Shown: positions 43,567 through 51,397 of the stretch, piece after piece
Position numbering within the stretch: the stretch's first letter is position 1
Layout: every line of letters starts with the position of its first letter
Source of the DNA: JADMIH01 sp035274425
Lineage (GTDB): Bacteria; Chloroflexota; Chloroflexia; QHBQ01; JADMIH01
Direction: 5' to 3'
DNA: 64,000 bases
Assembly: GCA_035274425.1 (NCBI GenBank)
Contig: DATEOC010000051.1
Coordinates: forward strand, 25,893-89,892
Notes under the pieces: generated by a model
What the model saw: only the letters and a program-made list of their open reading frames with translations
Told to the model about the DNA's origin: nothing
The model's database searches: none
Program-made: the position numbers and the translations under genes

Positions 43567-43675
43567 GGGGACGTAGCTCAGTTGGCAGAGCAGCAAAATC
43601 CCATCTCCGTTTCTTGCCCCATTGGGGCCGTTGGTGGATGGTTATCGGTCGCAGGTTCGAGTCCTGCCGTCTCCA
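43567..43675 (+). ncRNA. tRNA/Y RNA chimaera 3
   Basis: The clearest of the three. tRNA parts: acceptor GGGGACG/CGTCTCC (one wobble), D arm GCTC-AGTTGGCA-GAGC, T arm GCAGG-TTCGAGT-CCTGC, discriminator A. The 41-nt element 43601-43641 replaces the anticodon arm: CCATC/GATGG, capped by GCCCC-ATT-GGGGC. Strand motifs match the separate Y RNA at 43679: AAATCCCA (43596-43603), CTTGCCCC (43613-43620) and GGTTATC (43640-43646). In the Y RNA these strands lie at the two RNA ends; here they are joined by a 3-nt loop. Confidence 0.8.
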
Positions 43676-43678
43676 CAA

Positions 43679-43776
43679 TGGCGGTACGTTGTACTTGGGT
43701 TATCTGGCGAATGCAGGTTCGATTCCCGCAAGCGGGCGCAAGCTCGTATAAATCCCAATACGTCCCTTGACCGCCA
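43679..43776 (+). ncRNA. Y RNA (Ro60-binding RNA) candidate
   Basis: The 5' and 3' ends pair (TGGCGGT/ACCGCCA). Farther up, TTGGG/CCCAA forms a second helix. The strands carry GGTTATC (43698-43704) and CTTGACC (43766-43772), like the conserved Ro-binding strands of animal Y RNAs as I remember them. The interior is tRNA-like: a T-arm copy GCAGG-TTCGATT-CCCGC (43713-43729) and a GNRA-capped hairpin CGGGC-GCAA-GCTCG (43733-43746). This matches bacterial YrlA RNAs, which mimic tRNA. It lies about 160 bp before the Ro60 start codon. Confidence 0.8.
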
Positions 43777-43800
43777 GGACCAACATAGAGAGTGAAGAGT

Positions 43801-43879
43801 GGGCGGGCCGGAGTGCTCAGGTTATCAACTGCTAATTGATTCCCTCACAGGGTGTCCCTGGGCCGAGACTCGCCTGCCC
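43801..43879 (+). ncRNA. Second Y RNA candidate, adjacent to the Ro60 gene
   Basis: A long interrupted stem joins the ends: GGGCGGG/CCTGCCC, GAGT/ACTC and GCTCAGG/CCTGGGC. GGTTATC (43820-43826) begins within the last helix, as in the Y RNA at 43679. Two hairpins fill the interior: ATCAA-CTGCTAA-TTGAT and CCCT-CAC-AGGG. The first looks like a Ser(GCT) anticodon arm, but there is no T loop, so a tRNA is unlikely. It ends 58 bp before the Ro60 start. Confidence 0.6.
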
Positions 43880-43937
43880 TCTCTCCCTTCTCTATAATCT
43901 ACACGATTGCCCCACAGGGGCCGGAAAGGAGAAATGG

Positions 43938-45623
43938 ATGAAGAACCTTACACGCTACGTCAAGAGCCGCACCAGCACCCCGCAGAGTGAGCCTATCCCC
44001 GGCTCGGCGCAGGTCGCCAACAGCGGCGGGGGCTACTCGTGGGCGGTGGGCGACTGGACGCGCCTCGACCGCTTCCTCATCCTGGGGAGCGAGGGCGGGA
44101 CGTATTACATCTCCGAGCGCGAGCTTACCCGCCAGAACGCGGAGGCTGTCGCACGCTGCATCGCGGCTGACGGCGAGCGCGCAGTGGCCCGCATCGCCGA
44201 GGTGTCGGAGGCTGGACGTGCGCCCAAGAACGACCCGGCTATCTTCGCGCTGGCACTGTGCGCTGCCCTGGGTGACGGCGCTACCAAGCGTGCAGCTTTC
44301 GGGGCGCTCATTCGCGTTTGCCGCACGGGTACGCACCTCTTCCACTTCGCGCAGTACGTAGATGGCCTGCGTGGGTGGGGTAGGGGCCTGCGCGAGGCGG
44401 TGGCAGCGTGGTACGCGATGCCTGCGGGCAAGCTCGCCCTCCAGGCTATCAAGTACCAGCAGCGCGACGGTTGGTCTCACCGCGACCTCCTGCGCCTGGC
44501 TCACCCCAGGCCGGCTACCGAGCAGCATGAGGCTATCTATGGCTGGATGGTCAAGGGGTGGGAGTGGATAGGGGACGAGCCTCACCCCGACGCGGCCCTG
44601 CTCACCATCTGGGCGTTCGAGCGCGCAAAGCGTGCCCGGGGCGCTCAGGAGGTGGTGTCGCTCGTGCGGGAGTACAACCTCCCCCGCGAGGCGGTGCCTA
44701 CCGAGTGGCTCAACAGTCCGGAGGTATGGGCTGCGCTCCTTGAGCACATGCCTGTGGAGGCGATGGTACGAAACCTGGCGAAGATGACCGTGGTCGGGCT
44801 GCTCGCGCCTATGAGCGATGCGGCAGAGACTATCGTATCGAGGCTGGTAGACGGTGAGCGCCTGCGCAGGGCGCGCCTGCACCCTATCAAGGTGCTGGCT
44901 GCCCTCAAGACGTACGCCCAGGGACATGGGGAGCGCGGGAAGCTCAAGTGGTCGCCCGTATCCCAGGTGATCGACGCGCTCAACGATGCCTTCTACATGA
45001 CCTTCGGCAACGTCGAGCCTACGGGCAAGCGCTGGCTGCTGGCCCTGGACGTATCCGGCTCTATGCGTGGCAACATGATAGCGGGCATTCCGGGCCTCGA
45101 TGCACGGGTCGGAAGCGCGGCTATGGCGCTCGTCACGGCGGCTACCGAGCAGAAGCATACCATCGTGGCCTTCTCGGCCGGGCCAAACGGCTACGGCGGG
45201 ATGTGGGGCGGGGGCGAGTCGGGGCTTACCCAGGTGAGCATCTCCCCACGCCAGAGGCTCGATGACGTGGTGAGCGCGACGGATGCTATCCCGATGGGCG
45301 GGACCGACTGCGCGCTGCCGATGAAGTGGGCGCTCAAGAACAAGGTAGAGGCCGACGTGTTCGTAGTCTATACCGACAGCGAGACGTGGGCGGGCGAGCC
45401 TCACCCGGCACAGGCGCTGCGCCACTACCGCGACAAGATGGGCATCCCCGCGAAGATGGTCGTGGTGGGGATGACCTCCAACGGCTTCACCATCGCGGAC
45501 CCTGACGACGCTGGGATGCTGGATGTTGTCGGCTTCGACACCGCCGTGCCCCAGCTTATGTCGGACTTCGTGGCTGAGGGTTTACGCTTGCCGGGCGTAG
45601 AATCCCAGGCTTTAGAATCATAA
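43938..45623 (+). CDS. rsr: Ro60 homologue (Rsr): TROVE and von Willebrand A domains
   Basis: 561 residues from ATG 43938; AAGGAG lies 7 bp upstream, and the longer frame from 43836 would overlap the Y RNA candidate. Residues ~1-340 are the TROVE ring of HEAT-like helices that binds Y RNAs and misfolded RNA ends (MKNLTRYVKSR...GGYSWAVGDWTRLDRFLILGSEGG-TYYISE). Residues ~360-555 form a vWA domain with an intact metal site: DVSGS (D371, S373, S375), the Thr of GGTDCA and the Asp of YTDSE. Bacterial Rsr acts with exonucleases in RNA decay and rRNA maturation, gated by Y RNA. It directly follows an island of Y RNAs and tRNA chimaeras, its likely ligands. Confidence 0.95.
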   Translation: MKNLTRYVKSRTSTPQSEPIPGSAQVANSGGGYSWAVGDWTRLDRFLILGSEGGTYYISERELTRQNAEAVARCIAADGERAVARIAEVSEAGRAPKNDPAIFALALCAALGDGATKRAAFGALIRVCRTGTHLFHFAQYVDGLRGWGRGLREAVAAWYAMPAGKLALQAIKYQQRDGWSHRDLLRLAHPRPATEQHEAIYGWMVKGWEWIGDEPHPDAALLTIWAFERAKRARGAQEVVSLVREYNLPREAVPTEWLNSPEVWAALLEHMPVEAMVRNLAKMTVVGLLAPMSDAAETIVSRLVDGERLRRARLHPIKVLAALKTYAQGHGERGKLKWSPVSQVIDALNDAFYMTFGNVEPTGKRWLLALDVSGSMRGNMIAGIPGLDARVGSAAMALVTAATEQKHTIVAFSAGPNGYGGMWGGGESGLTQVSISPRQRLDDVVSATDAIPMGGTDCALPMKWALKNKVEADVFVVYTDSETWAGEPHPAQALRHYRDKMGIPAKMVVVGMTSNGFTIADPDDAGMLDVVGFDTAVPQLMSDFVAEGLRLPGVESQALES

Positions 45624-45673
45624 AAATAATGAAAATGGGCGGCTGTGCCGCCCATTTTCATTATTTTTATGAT
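45617..45673. terminator. 27-bp palindromic terminator overlapping the Ro60 stop codon
   Basis: Arms 45617-45643 and 45647-45673 are perfect complements around TGT. The stop codon TAA (45621-45623) lies in the first arm. The 3' arm is U-rich at its base. Confidence 0.92.
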
Positions 45674-45707
45674 CCTTACAAAATCCCCTCTCAGTGAGGG
45701 AGGTCTA

Positions 45708-45739
45708 TTGACAAAAAGCCTTGCGCGTTATGCTATAAT
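45708..45739 (+). promoter_or_regulatory. Promoter with extended -10 for the zinc-ribbon membrane protein
   Basis: TTGACA (45708-45713) and TGCTATAAT (45731-45739). The spacer is 20 bp, longer than ideal, but TGn before TATAAT makes an extended -10. Confidence 0.6.
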
Positions 45740-45766
45740 AGCTGCACAATTCAAGGAGATAAGCAG

Positions 45767-47071
45767 ATGCAGTCTCAGGTCGAATGCCCCTCCTGTGGGA
45801 CTTCCAACCCTACAGGGAAGGTCTTTTGTATTTCTTGTGGCAATGCCCTTATGGGTGCCCCGGTTACCAAGCCCGGGGTAAGCACCAAGGCCCTCAACCC
45901 TCCACCTCCGCCTCCGTTTTCATCATCTCCCCCCTCCTCTGGGCCGATCTCGACGCCATTTTCAGCTTCGCCCCCGTCTGCCCAGCCGGAGCAGCAATCT
46001 GCGTGGCTCCAGCCGACGCAGGCATACCCGGCGTCTACTCCCCCGGCTCCAGCGCCCTATACTCCCCCGCCGACCTACCAGCCTCCGCCCGCGCAGATGC
46101 CGCAGTATACCCAGCCCGTGCCGTATCAGCCATCCGCACCTTATCCGGTTCAACAACCTCCATACCAGGCACCGCCCCCACCACAAACGGGGCAACTGCC
46201 TGTCGCGCAGTATGACTCGTATGGTATGCCTATCGCCGCCCCACCGTCCCAATACGGCCAGTACCCACAGTATCCCCAGTACGGCCAACCAAACCAGTAT
46301 GTCAACGTTCAGATCACGGGCGCGTACCCGCAGGGGGCATATCCAACCGCGCAGCCGGAGACGCCAGCCGTAGTGAGGAGCAGGCTTGCCTTCTGGGGCT
46401 TATGGCTGCTCGCTACGGCCATCGCATGGGCGATAGCGTTGCCCGCCGGGTTCGCCCTCTGGGATGCCGTTCAGAGACCGCTGCTCGAGAACTTATTCAG
46501 AGATATCCTCTCCAATAGCTCTAATGCGGTCTTGCTTCTCATTATTTCTCTCGCACCCTTCTTTGCAGTGGTAGGGGCCGTTGTCGGCCTTATCAGCGGC
46601 ATAACGCAATGGGTCGTCTTTACGTGGAAAGGTGTCAGGGCCGGGTCGTGGGTGTTCACCAGCGTTATAGGCTGGATTGTGGGAGCCGTAGTTGGATGGA
46701 TAGTTTGGGTATTCATGAACACCAGAGGTAGCGAGGTGCTCACAGGACCTTCTGCCGGCTTGTTGGGTAGTAGTGGCTTCGGCTCTGGACTTTACCTTGC
46801 GACGGTATTTGGCGCGGTAGCGGGGCTTATATTGGGTCTGGTGCAGTTGTTATCCTTGATCAGGCACAACAAGAAAGCTGGATTGTGGTTAATCGCAAGC
46901 CCTGTAGCATGGGTGATAACCGCATCTATAGTGGTTGTGGTCTTGAACATGCTCACACAATCGAGCTTCGGCTCCCAGCTAAACCCCGTAATGAGCGAGG
47001 TGCTTTACGGTGCCGTCATCGGTACGGTCGCCGGGGCCACTACAGGCGCGGCGCTGGCGGCGATTGTCTAA
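45767..47071 (+). CDS. Zinc-ribbon, Pro/Tyr-rich and multi-TM membrane protein
   Basis: 434 residues, ATG 45767 after AAGGAGAT. Residues 8-26 form a zinc ribbon (CPSCGTSNPTGKVFCISCG). Residues ~40-200 are Pro/Gln/Tyr-rich low complexity (YQPPPAQMPQYTQP), probably disordered and cytosolic. Residues ~205-434 hold about six hydrophobic segments. Zinc ribbon plus Pro-rich linker plus membrane domain is a frequent Chloroflexota and actinobacterial layout with no assigned function. Confidence 0.8.
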   Translation: MQSQVECPSCGTSNPTGKVFCISCGNALMGAPVTKPGVSTKALNPPPPPPFSSSPPSSGPISTPFSASPPSAQPEQQSAWLQPTQAYPASTPPAPAPYTPPPTYQPPPAQMPQYTQPVPYQPSAPYPVQQPPYQAPPPPQTGQLPVAQYDSYGMPIAAPPSQYGQYPQYPQYGQPNQYVNVQITGAYPQGAYPTAQPETPAVVRSRLAFWGLWLLATAIAWAIALPAGFALWDAVQRPLLENLFRDILSNSSNAVLLLIISLAPFFAVVGAVVGLISGITQWVVFTWKGVRAGSWVFTSVIGWIVGAVVGWIVWVFMNTRGSEVLTGPSAGLLGSSGFGSGLYLATVFGAVAGLILGLVQLLSLIRHNKKAGLWLIASPVAWVITASIVVVVLNMLTQSSFGSQLNPVMSEVLYGAVIGTVAGATTGAALAAIV

Positions 47072-47211
47072 GAGACGACCTGAAAACCCTCAAATCTGGT
47101 TTACTAATGGGTCAAACTGGCAGCAGACTCACCTTGATTGGCCTGTCGCCAGACATAGGGTTGCCATCTCAGGATATACCTGTCGCGTTTTATATCGTTT
47201 TTCGATAGGCT

Positions 47212-48558
47212 CTACCGTTGTAAGGGCATACTCGCTGCGATAAGTACCTGCTGGGAGACATATTGTATTAGCTCGATATCATAAACCAGGGCTTCAGCTT
47301 CCTTAGAGAATGGCAGAAGCAGATCTACCTCGCCGTTGTCTCCGCCACTCTTGGTATGCACAATTTTACAGCGAATATCGTAGATGCGGTCAGCTACTTC
47401 GCTACGTAGATCGGCAGTTGGATTACTCAGTGACAACTTGGGAACGTCCAATGCTTTTTGCTTACCCGATAGGAACTCCTTTCGTTCTTCGTCGGACATC
47501 GCAAACTCCCGTAGGGACTGCTGACTCAAACACTCTTGCAATGTTGCTCTCAACTGAGAGCGTTCGTCGCCATACCCTTTGTTGCCCGTAAGTTTGACTG
47601 CAGAGAGAAGGCGCGCGATATCAGGGTCTCGCTGAGGGTTGAAAGCTGGATCCTTGAGAATATTGCGTACCCGTCTTTGTGCCTCCATTTGGGAGTAGAT
47701 AGGGAAATAGAACTCAATGGACTGATAGTAAGCCAGGAATTGCAGTAAGGGCATTCCCCTTGCACTCCGTGCATACCAGTATAACGAGATGGGTTCTTCG
47801 TGGTACTCATAATGAGGGAATTGAAGGTCTAGCTCGTCGCGCTTTATGCTCCTGCCTCTATTTGGTCGCAATGGAGCTCGCTCTCTAATGAGAGTAAGTG
47901 AGAGGTTCAGTTTTAAGTCAATTTCGAAAAAGACGGAGTTAGCAACGCGCTCTAGATAGCGAAGCCCTTCGTCGTGCCGTGAGATATGTAGACCTGAGAT
48001 ATGAATCGAAGGATGGTTTACGGATTGGCGTCGTCCATGGCTCGTACGTCCGGTTAGGACATCCAGTTCTTCAGACATTGGCCCAATCGTTATAATCTCT
48101 GATGTAGAAGTGGTAGTAGAATGCAATGTGATTTTCAAATCTTCAGGCTGGACATCATCATGGTTGATGTTATATCCGGTGAGACGCCAGTAAAGGTGGA
48201 GAAGCGACATGGGACCTGGGCCCAACGCCCGTATTGCCGCTTCAATTATGCCGTCCTTATATGAACAAATAGCATCGTAATTAGATAGATATGTGTAGTT
48301 CTCGAATTGGATAGCGAGCAATCTCCTAATATCATCAACTTCAAAGATATTGAGTTTGCGCTTTTCACGTCCAGAAGGCATCTGCAGCGTGACATAATCT
48401 ATTTCCAGAATTTCCTCGTTCCTTTCCTCAAAGGGAATACCTACTATGTCACAGCGTCGTTTGAGTGCTGCTTTGGCTGCCCTGAGTTTTTTAGGAGTCG
48501 GTTCTGTACTTGTACGATTCGGATCAATATCGAAATCATCCTCATTCATGATTCTCAC
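47212..48558 (-). CDS. HEPN-like domain protein, possible RNase of a defence type
   Basis: 448 residues. The C-terminal ~200 residues are mostly helical; FLAYYQSIEFYFPIY followed ~130 residues later by RIYDIRCKIVHTKSG gives the R-x4-H motif (R396, H401) of HEPN ribonucleases as in ApeA/Abi-like proteins. The N-terminal half is beta-rich and unrecognised; it may sense a trigger. The gene is A/T-richer than its neighbours and lacks a partner, consistent with horizontal transfer. A HEPN assignment is an inference from the motif and its setting; a housekeeping role cannot be excluded. Confidence 0.6.
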   Translation of the reverse strand: MRIMNEDDFDIDPNRTSTEPTPKKLRAAKAALKRRCDIVGIPFEERNEEILEIDYVTLQMPSGREKRKLNIFEVDDIRRLLAIQFENYTYLSNYDAICSYKDGIIEAAIRALGPGPMSLLHLYWRLTGYNINHDDVQPEDLKITLHSTTTSTSEIITIGPMSEELDVLTGRTSHGRRQSVNHPSIHISGLHISRHDEGLRYLERVANSVFFEIDLKLNLSLTLIRERAPLRPNRGRSIKRDELDLQFPHYEYHEEPISLYWYARSARGMPLLQFLAYYQSIEFYFPIYSQMEAQRRVRNILKDPAFNPQRDPDIARLLSAVKLTGNKGYGDERSQLRATLQECLSQQSLREFAMSDEERKEFLSGKQKALDVPKLSLSNPTADLRSEVADRIYDIRCKIVHTKSGGDNGEVDLLLPFSKEAEALVYDIELIQYVSQQVLIAASMPLQR

Positions 48559-48730
48559 CTGTTGTTCTGTATGAGGTATAGCTTGTCAATATGAGCGTGG
48601 AAACCATTTGGCTTTTATTCATCAGGTCTTTCCACATCCATATCCTGCACTTTTGCCGGGTTTTCAGACAGGCTTCATAGAAAAATGATAAAGTGGAAGT
48701 AAATATCTTACTTTATCCATTATCCTTTCG

Positions 48731-49933
48731 TCACGGTGGCGTTTCGAGGGGTGGCTGTGCGGCGTGGAAGTCCTCGTAGAAGCGTTTGGCGTAGTCGGCC
48801 AGTAGCTCCTGGACCCTTTCGGGGTCGGTAGAGCGGACCACCAGTCCCGCGTGGTGCAGCTTGTCGAGACGCCACACGATCTCAGGATCATTATAGTCGC
48901 TCGTGTCGGGCCACTCCTGCCTTGAGAGGGAGATAATGATACCTGCGTACTCCTCTCGGTGCTCAGAGAGCCTGTAGGGGCGCTGGTCGGTAGCCAGCTC
49001 GACTTTGGCCCATTCGGCCCACAGGTTCAGCCCGGTGGCGGCCTGCATCATGTCAACTATGTAGGCCCCACCCACGCGAGCGGCGGTTTCAAGGAAGTAG
49101 AAGCGCCCATCCTCGTGTGCCTTTATGAACTCGGTGTGGGTGACACCCTGCACGAAATTGAGCGCGGCGAGCACCCTGGCGTTGAGGTCGCGTAGCGCCA
49201 TCGCGTCGGCATCGTCACGTGGCAGCGTGCTGCTGATGGAGAGGCCACCACCGTGCGTCACGTCGAAGGGGGGTGTGCCATACTTGTTTGCCTCGGCGAA
49301 AAGTATCTCCCGCGCGTACATTATTGTGTCCACGTGGTAGACGTCGCCCGGAACGTACTTTTCCAGCACATAGTAGGATTGGCGGTCGCCAAGCCCTTCC
49401 AGCCTGGACCAAAGCTCATCCGCGCTCTCTATTTTGTGTATGCCGATGGTCGCGACGTCGGAGCGGGGCTTGAGCATCCAGGGCGGGGGCACTCTCTGGG
49501 TGAAATCGTGTATGCGCGTATGGTTCAGCACCGGCACGAATGGTGGGACGGCAAGGCCCTTGTCGAGGGCCTGCACGCGCATGGCGAGTTTGTCGCGGAA
49601 GTAGCGTGCCGTCGTGTCGCCCATGCCAGGGCAGCGCAGGTGCTCGCGCAGGGCGGCTGCGGTCTGCACGTCGTAGTCCTCCAGGGCCACGATTTTGTCT
49701 ATCTCGCGGGTGCGGGCCAGGTAGCTGACGGCGTTGACTACGGCCTGACGGTCGGTCATGTTAGGCATGACCAGGAACTCATCTATACTGTCGTGGGGCC
49801 AGGGCGCGTCCCTCAAGCGCTCGACGGTGAGGAGCATTACGTGGCAGCCCTGCCGCCTGCATTCGCGCAGGAAATCGGCCCCCTTCTCATAGCTGGCGAG
49901 GCAAAGAACCACCGGGCGGCGTGTTTCGCTCAT
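48731..49933 (-). CDS. ATP-grasp ligase family protein
   Basis: 400 residues. Residues ~1-100 form the N-terminal Rossmann-like domain (VVLCLASYEKGADFLRECRRQG). The ATP-grasp core follows: MLKPRSD nucleotide-binding loop (~153), YVLEKYVPGDVYHVD (~195) and the C-terminal catalytic region HTEFIKAHEDGRFYFLETAARVGG (~272-295) with the Mg-binding Glu and the E-T-A-A-R-V-G-G motif. Such enzymes join a carboxylate to an amine or other nucleophile through an acyl phosphate. Substrate unknown; the pattern resembles carboxylate-amine ligases such as those making dipeptides. Single gene flanked by repeats. Confidence 0.88.
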   Translation of the reverse strand: MSETRRPVVLCLASYEKGADFLRECRRQGCHVMLLTVERLRDAPWPHDSIDEFLVMPNMTDRQAVVNAVSYLARTREIDKIVALEDYDVQTAAALREHLRCPGMGDTTARYFRDKLAMRVQALDKGLAVPPFVPVLNHTRIHDFTQRVPPPWMLKPRSDVATIGIHKIESADELWSRLEGLGDRQSYYVLEKYVPGDVYHVDTIMYAREILFAEANKYGTPPFDVTHGGGLSISSTLPRDDADAMALRDLNARVLAALNFVQGVTHTEFIKAHEDGRFYFLETAARVGGAYIVDMMQAATGLNLWAEWAKVELATDQRPYRLSEHREEYAGIIISLSRQEWPDTSDYNDPEIVWRLDKLHHAGLVVRSTDPERVQELLADYAKRFYEDFHAAQPPLETPP

Positions 49934-49975
49934 AGAAACCCCCCTTTGTGGTGTATTATAGCATACGTTGGTGAA

Positions 49976-50200
49976 GACGGACGACAGACGACGGACGACA
50001 GACGACGGACAGCAGCAAATGGAGGATTAATCACAAAGGCCACAAAGACACGAAGGCCACGAAGATTTATTTGGATTGCCGGTATCGTACTTTACTCTGT
50101 GTCTCTGCGATGGAAAAAACCATTAATATCTTTGTGTTCTTTGTGGCCTTTGTGCCCTTTGTGATTAATTGCTCTCTCCTCCGTCGTTCGTCGTCCAGAA
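49976..50200. repeat. Heptamers and CACAAAGG inverted arms before the GNAT gene
   Basis: GGACGAC/AGACGAC units (49976-50012), then a ~45-bp arm rich in CACAAAGG units (50031-50075), a spacer, its complement (50119-50168) and CGTCGTT/CGTCGTC units. The last lie directly before the GNAT ribosome site. Confidence 0.85.
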
Positions 50201-50210
50201 GGAGGAGCTA

Positions 50211-50630
50211 GTGGAGATACGCGAGTTCATATGGCCTGACGATTATGAGGCCGTGGTGGAGATGTGGAAGGCGGTGGAGATGTACAGGCCGTCGGTGGAT
50301 GGGTTTGAGCACCTGGAGGAGGTGTGCAGGCGCAACCCTGGCTTGTTTCTGCTGGCTGCGGAGCCGGGGGCGGGCGTCGTGGGGAGCGTAATTGGGACTT
50401 ATGACGGGCGGCGCGCCTATATCTATCACGTGGCGGTCCACCCGGAGCATCGCAGGAAGGGGTACGCTACCGCGCTCATAGAGGAGGTAGAGAGGCGGAT
50501 ATGGGCGTTGGGCGCTCAGAAGCTGCGCTTCATGGTGGGCAGGGAGAACGTATCTGCCCAGGAGTTCTACAAGTCGGTGGGGTTTAGCCACGACAAAGAC
50601 ATCTCTATGAGCAAGTTACGCCCGGAATGA
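50211..50630 (+). CDS. GNAT-family N-acetyltransferase
   Basis: 139 residues from GTG 50211, chosen because AAGGAGGAG is 6 bp upstream and because the in-frame extension to 50169 is heptamer repeat sequence. GNAT motif A is clear: VHPEHRRKGYATALIEEVERR (here R-R-K-G-Y-A binds acetyl-CoA pyrophosphate) after the beta strand YIYHVAV, with motif B at NVSAQEFYKSVGF. Acceptor substrate unknown; resembles RimI/YpeA-type small acetyltransferases. Confidence 0.92.
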   Translation: MEIREFIWPDDYEAVVEMWKAVEMYRPSVDGFEHLEEVCRRNPGLFLLAAEPGAGVVGSVIGTYDGRRAYIYHVAVHPEHRRKGYATALIEEVERRIWALGAQKLRFMVGRENVSAQEFYKSVGFSHDKDISMSKLRPE

Positions 50631-50801
50631 TGCGCCTGTTCGAATACGCAGGCTAGGGGAAATGCTATATAATCGGTACATAACTTATGCCCGGTGCTTA
50701 CTGAGACGTGCGAAGCTTGCTGGGAGGCAAACTCCGCAGATGCTATTACAGCAATAAAGTATGCGCCATTCGTAGCCAAATCCAAGGAGGAATAAGATCA
50801 A

Positions 50802-51395
50802 ATGAGAAGCAGCAGAATTATCATAGCAGGCTTGGTGCTCTTTACGCTTGCGCTTATGGGTCTTTACGGGTGTGACACCGGAGGCGCACCCTCACCAACC
50901 GCAGTGACGTCTAACAGCACTCCCGGTAGCACAAACCCCACACCTGGCAGCACGAATCCTACCCCTGGTTCTGGTGGGAATACAGGTAGTGGTGGCATGG
51001 GTGGCTGGAAGGTAACGCCCACAAGCGGCACTGCCGGTGGCATTAAGATGACGGTGAACTCCATCCGCACAGAGACCGAAGGTATTCTCAGCGCTGATGC
51101 CGGTCACGAGTACATGGTGCTCAATCTCACCTTCGATAACAGTACATCCGAAGAGACTGTTATCAGCAGCGTCTTACTTCTCAAAATGACAGATGACACG
51201 GGTAAGAAGTACGACATTACGGTCACGGCGAATCTCAAGCCCCAGCTGGAATCGGTGAACGACGCGAAGGCACCAGCCGGAGGGAGCCTGACGGGCGAGG
51301 TAGCTTACGAAATACCCACAACAGTGAAGAAGCTCACGTTCGTGTACACGCCGCTTCTTCAAGAAGGTTCTGTAACAATCAACTTAGAGAGATAG
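50802..51395 (+). CDS. Lipoprotein with DUF4352-like domain
   Basis: 197 residues. Signal peptide with lipobox LYGC (~21-24), so it is anchored outside the membrane. A low-complexity spacer with PGSTNPT repeats (~38-60) leads to a ~120-residue immunoglobulin-like domain (GIKMTVNSIRTETEG...HEYMVLNLTFDNSTSEE...GSLTGEVAYEIP), the pattern of DUF4352. Such domains occur in many Gram-positive surface proteins. AAGGAGGAATAAG lies before ATG 50802. Convergent with the DUF6438-like remnant. Confidence 0.86.
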   Translation: MRSSRIIIAGLVLFTLALMGLYGCDTGGAPSPTAVTSNSTPGSTNPTPGSTNPTPGSGGNTGSGGMGGWKVTPTSGTAGGIKMTVNSIRTETEGILSADAGHEYMVLNLTFDNSTSEETVISSVLLLKMTDDTGKKYDITVTANLKPQLESVNDAKAPAGGSLTGEVAYEIPTTVKKLTFVYTPLLQEGSVTINLER

Positions 51396-51397
51396 CC

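Noticed and set aside
43283..43675. Group I introns in tRNA genes
   Set aside because: The inserts are only 41-54 nt, far too small for a group I intron, and they match the strands of the adjacent Y RNA.
43283..43675. Archaeal-type bulge-helix-bulge tRNA introns
   Set aside because: Removing the insert leaves no 5-bp anticodon stem with a 7-nt loop in any of the three RNAs, so splicing would not restore a tRNA.
43343..43770. Short proteins read through the RNA island (such as the 75-77 codon frames)
   Set aside because: They have no ribosome sites, and their codons are tRNA and Y RNA sequence; such peptides are commonly mis-annotated over tRNA clusters.
43801..43879. tRNA-Ser(GCT)
   Set aside because: The hairpin ATCAA-CTGCTAA-TTGAT and 7-bp end stem suggest it, but there is no T loop (TTCRANN) and no normal D arm. 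A Y-type fold pairs better.
43899..45425. A 508-codon open frame on the minus strand opposite the Ro60 gene
   Set aside because: The plus-strand frame has clear TROVE and vWA motifs. The opposite frame has no motif and overlaps the RNA genes; high G+C leaves long antisense frames.
50169..50210. N-terminal extension of the GNAT gene
   Set aside because: The added codons are heptamer repeat sequence, and GTG 50211 has a strong ribosome site.
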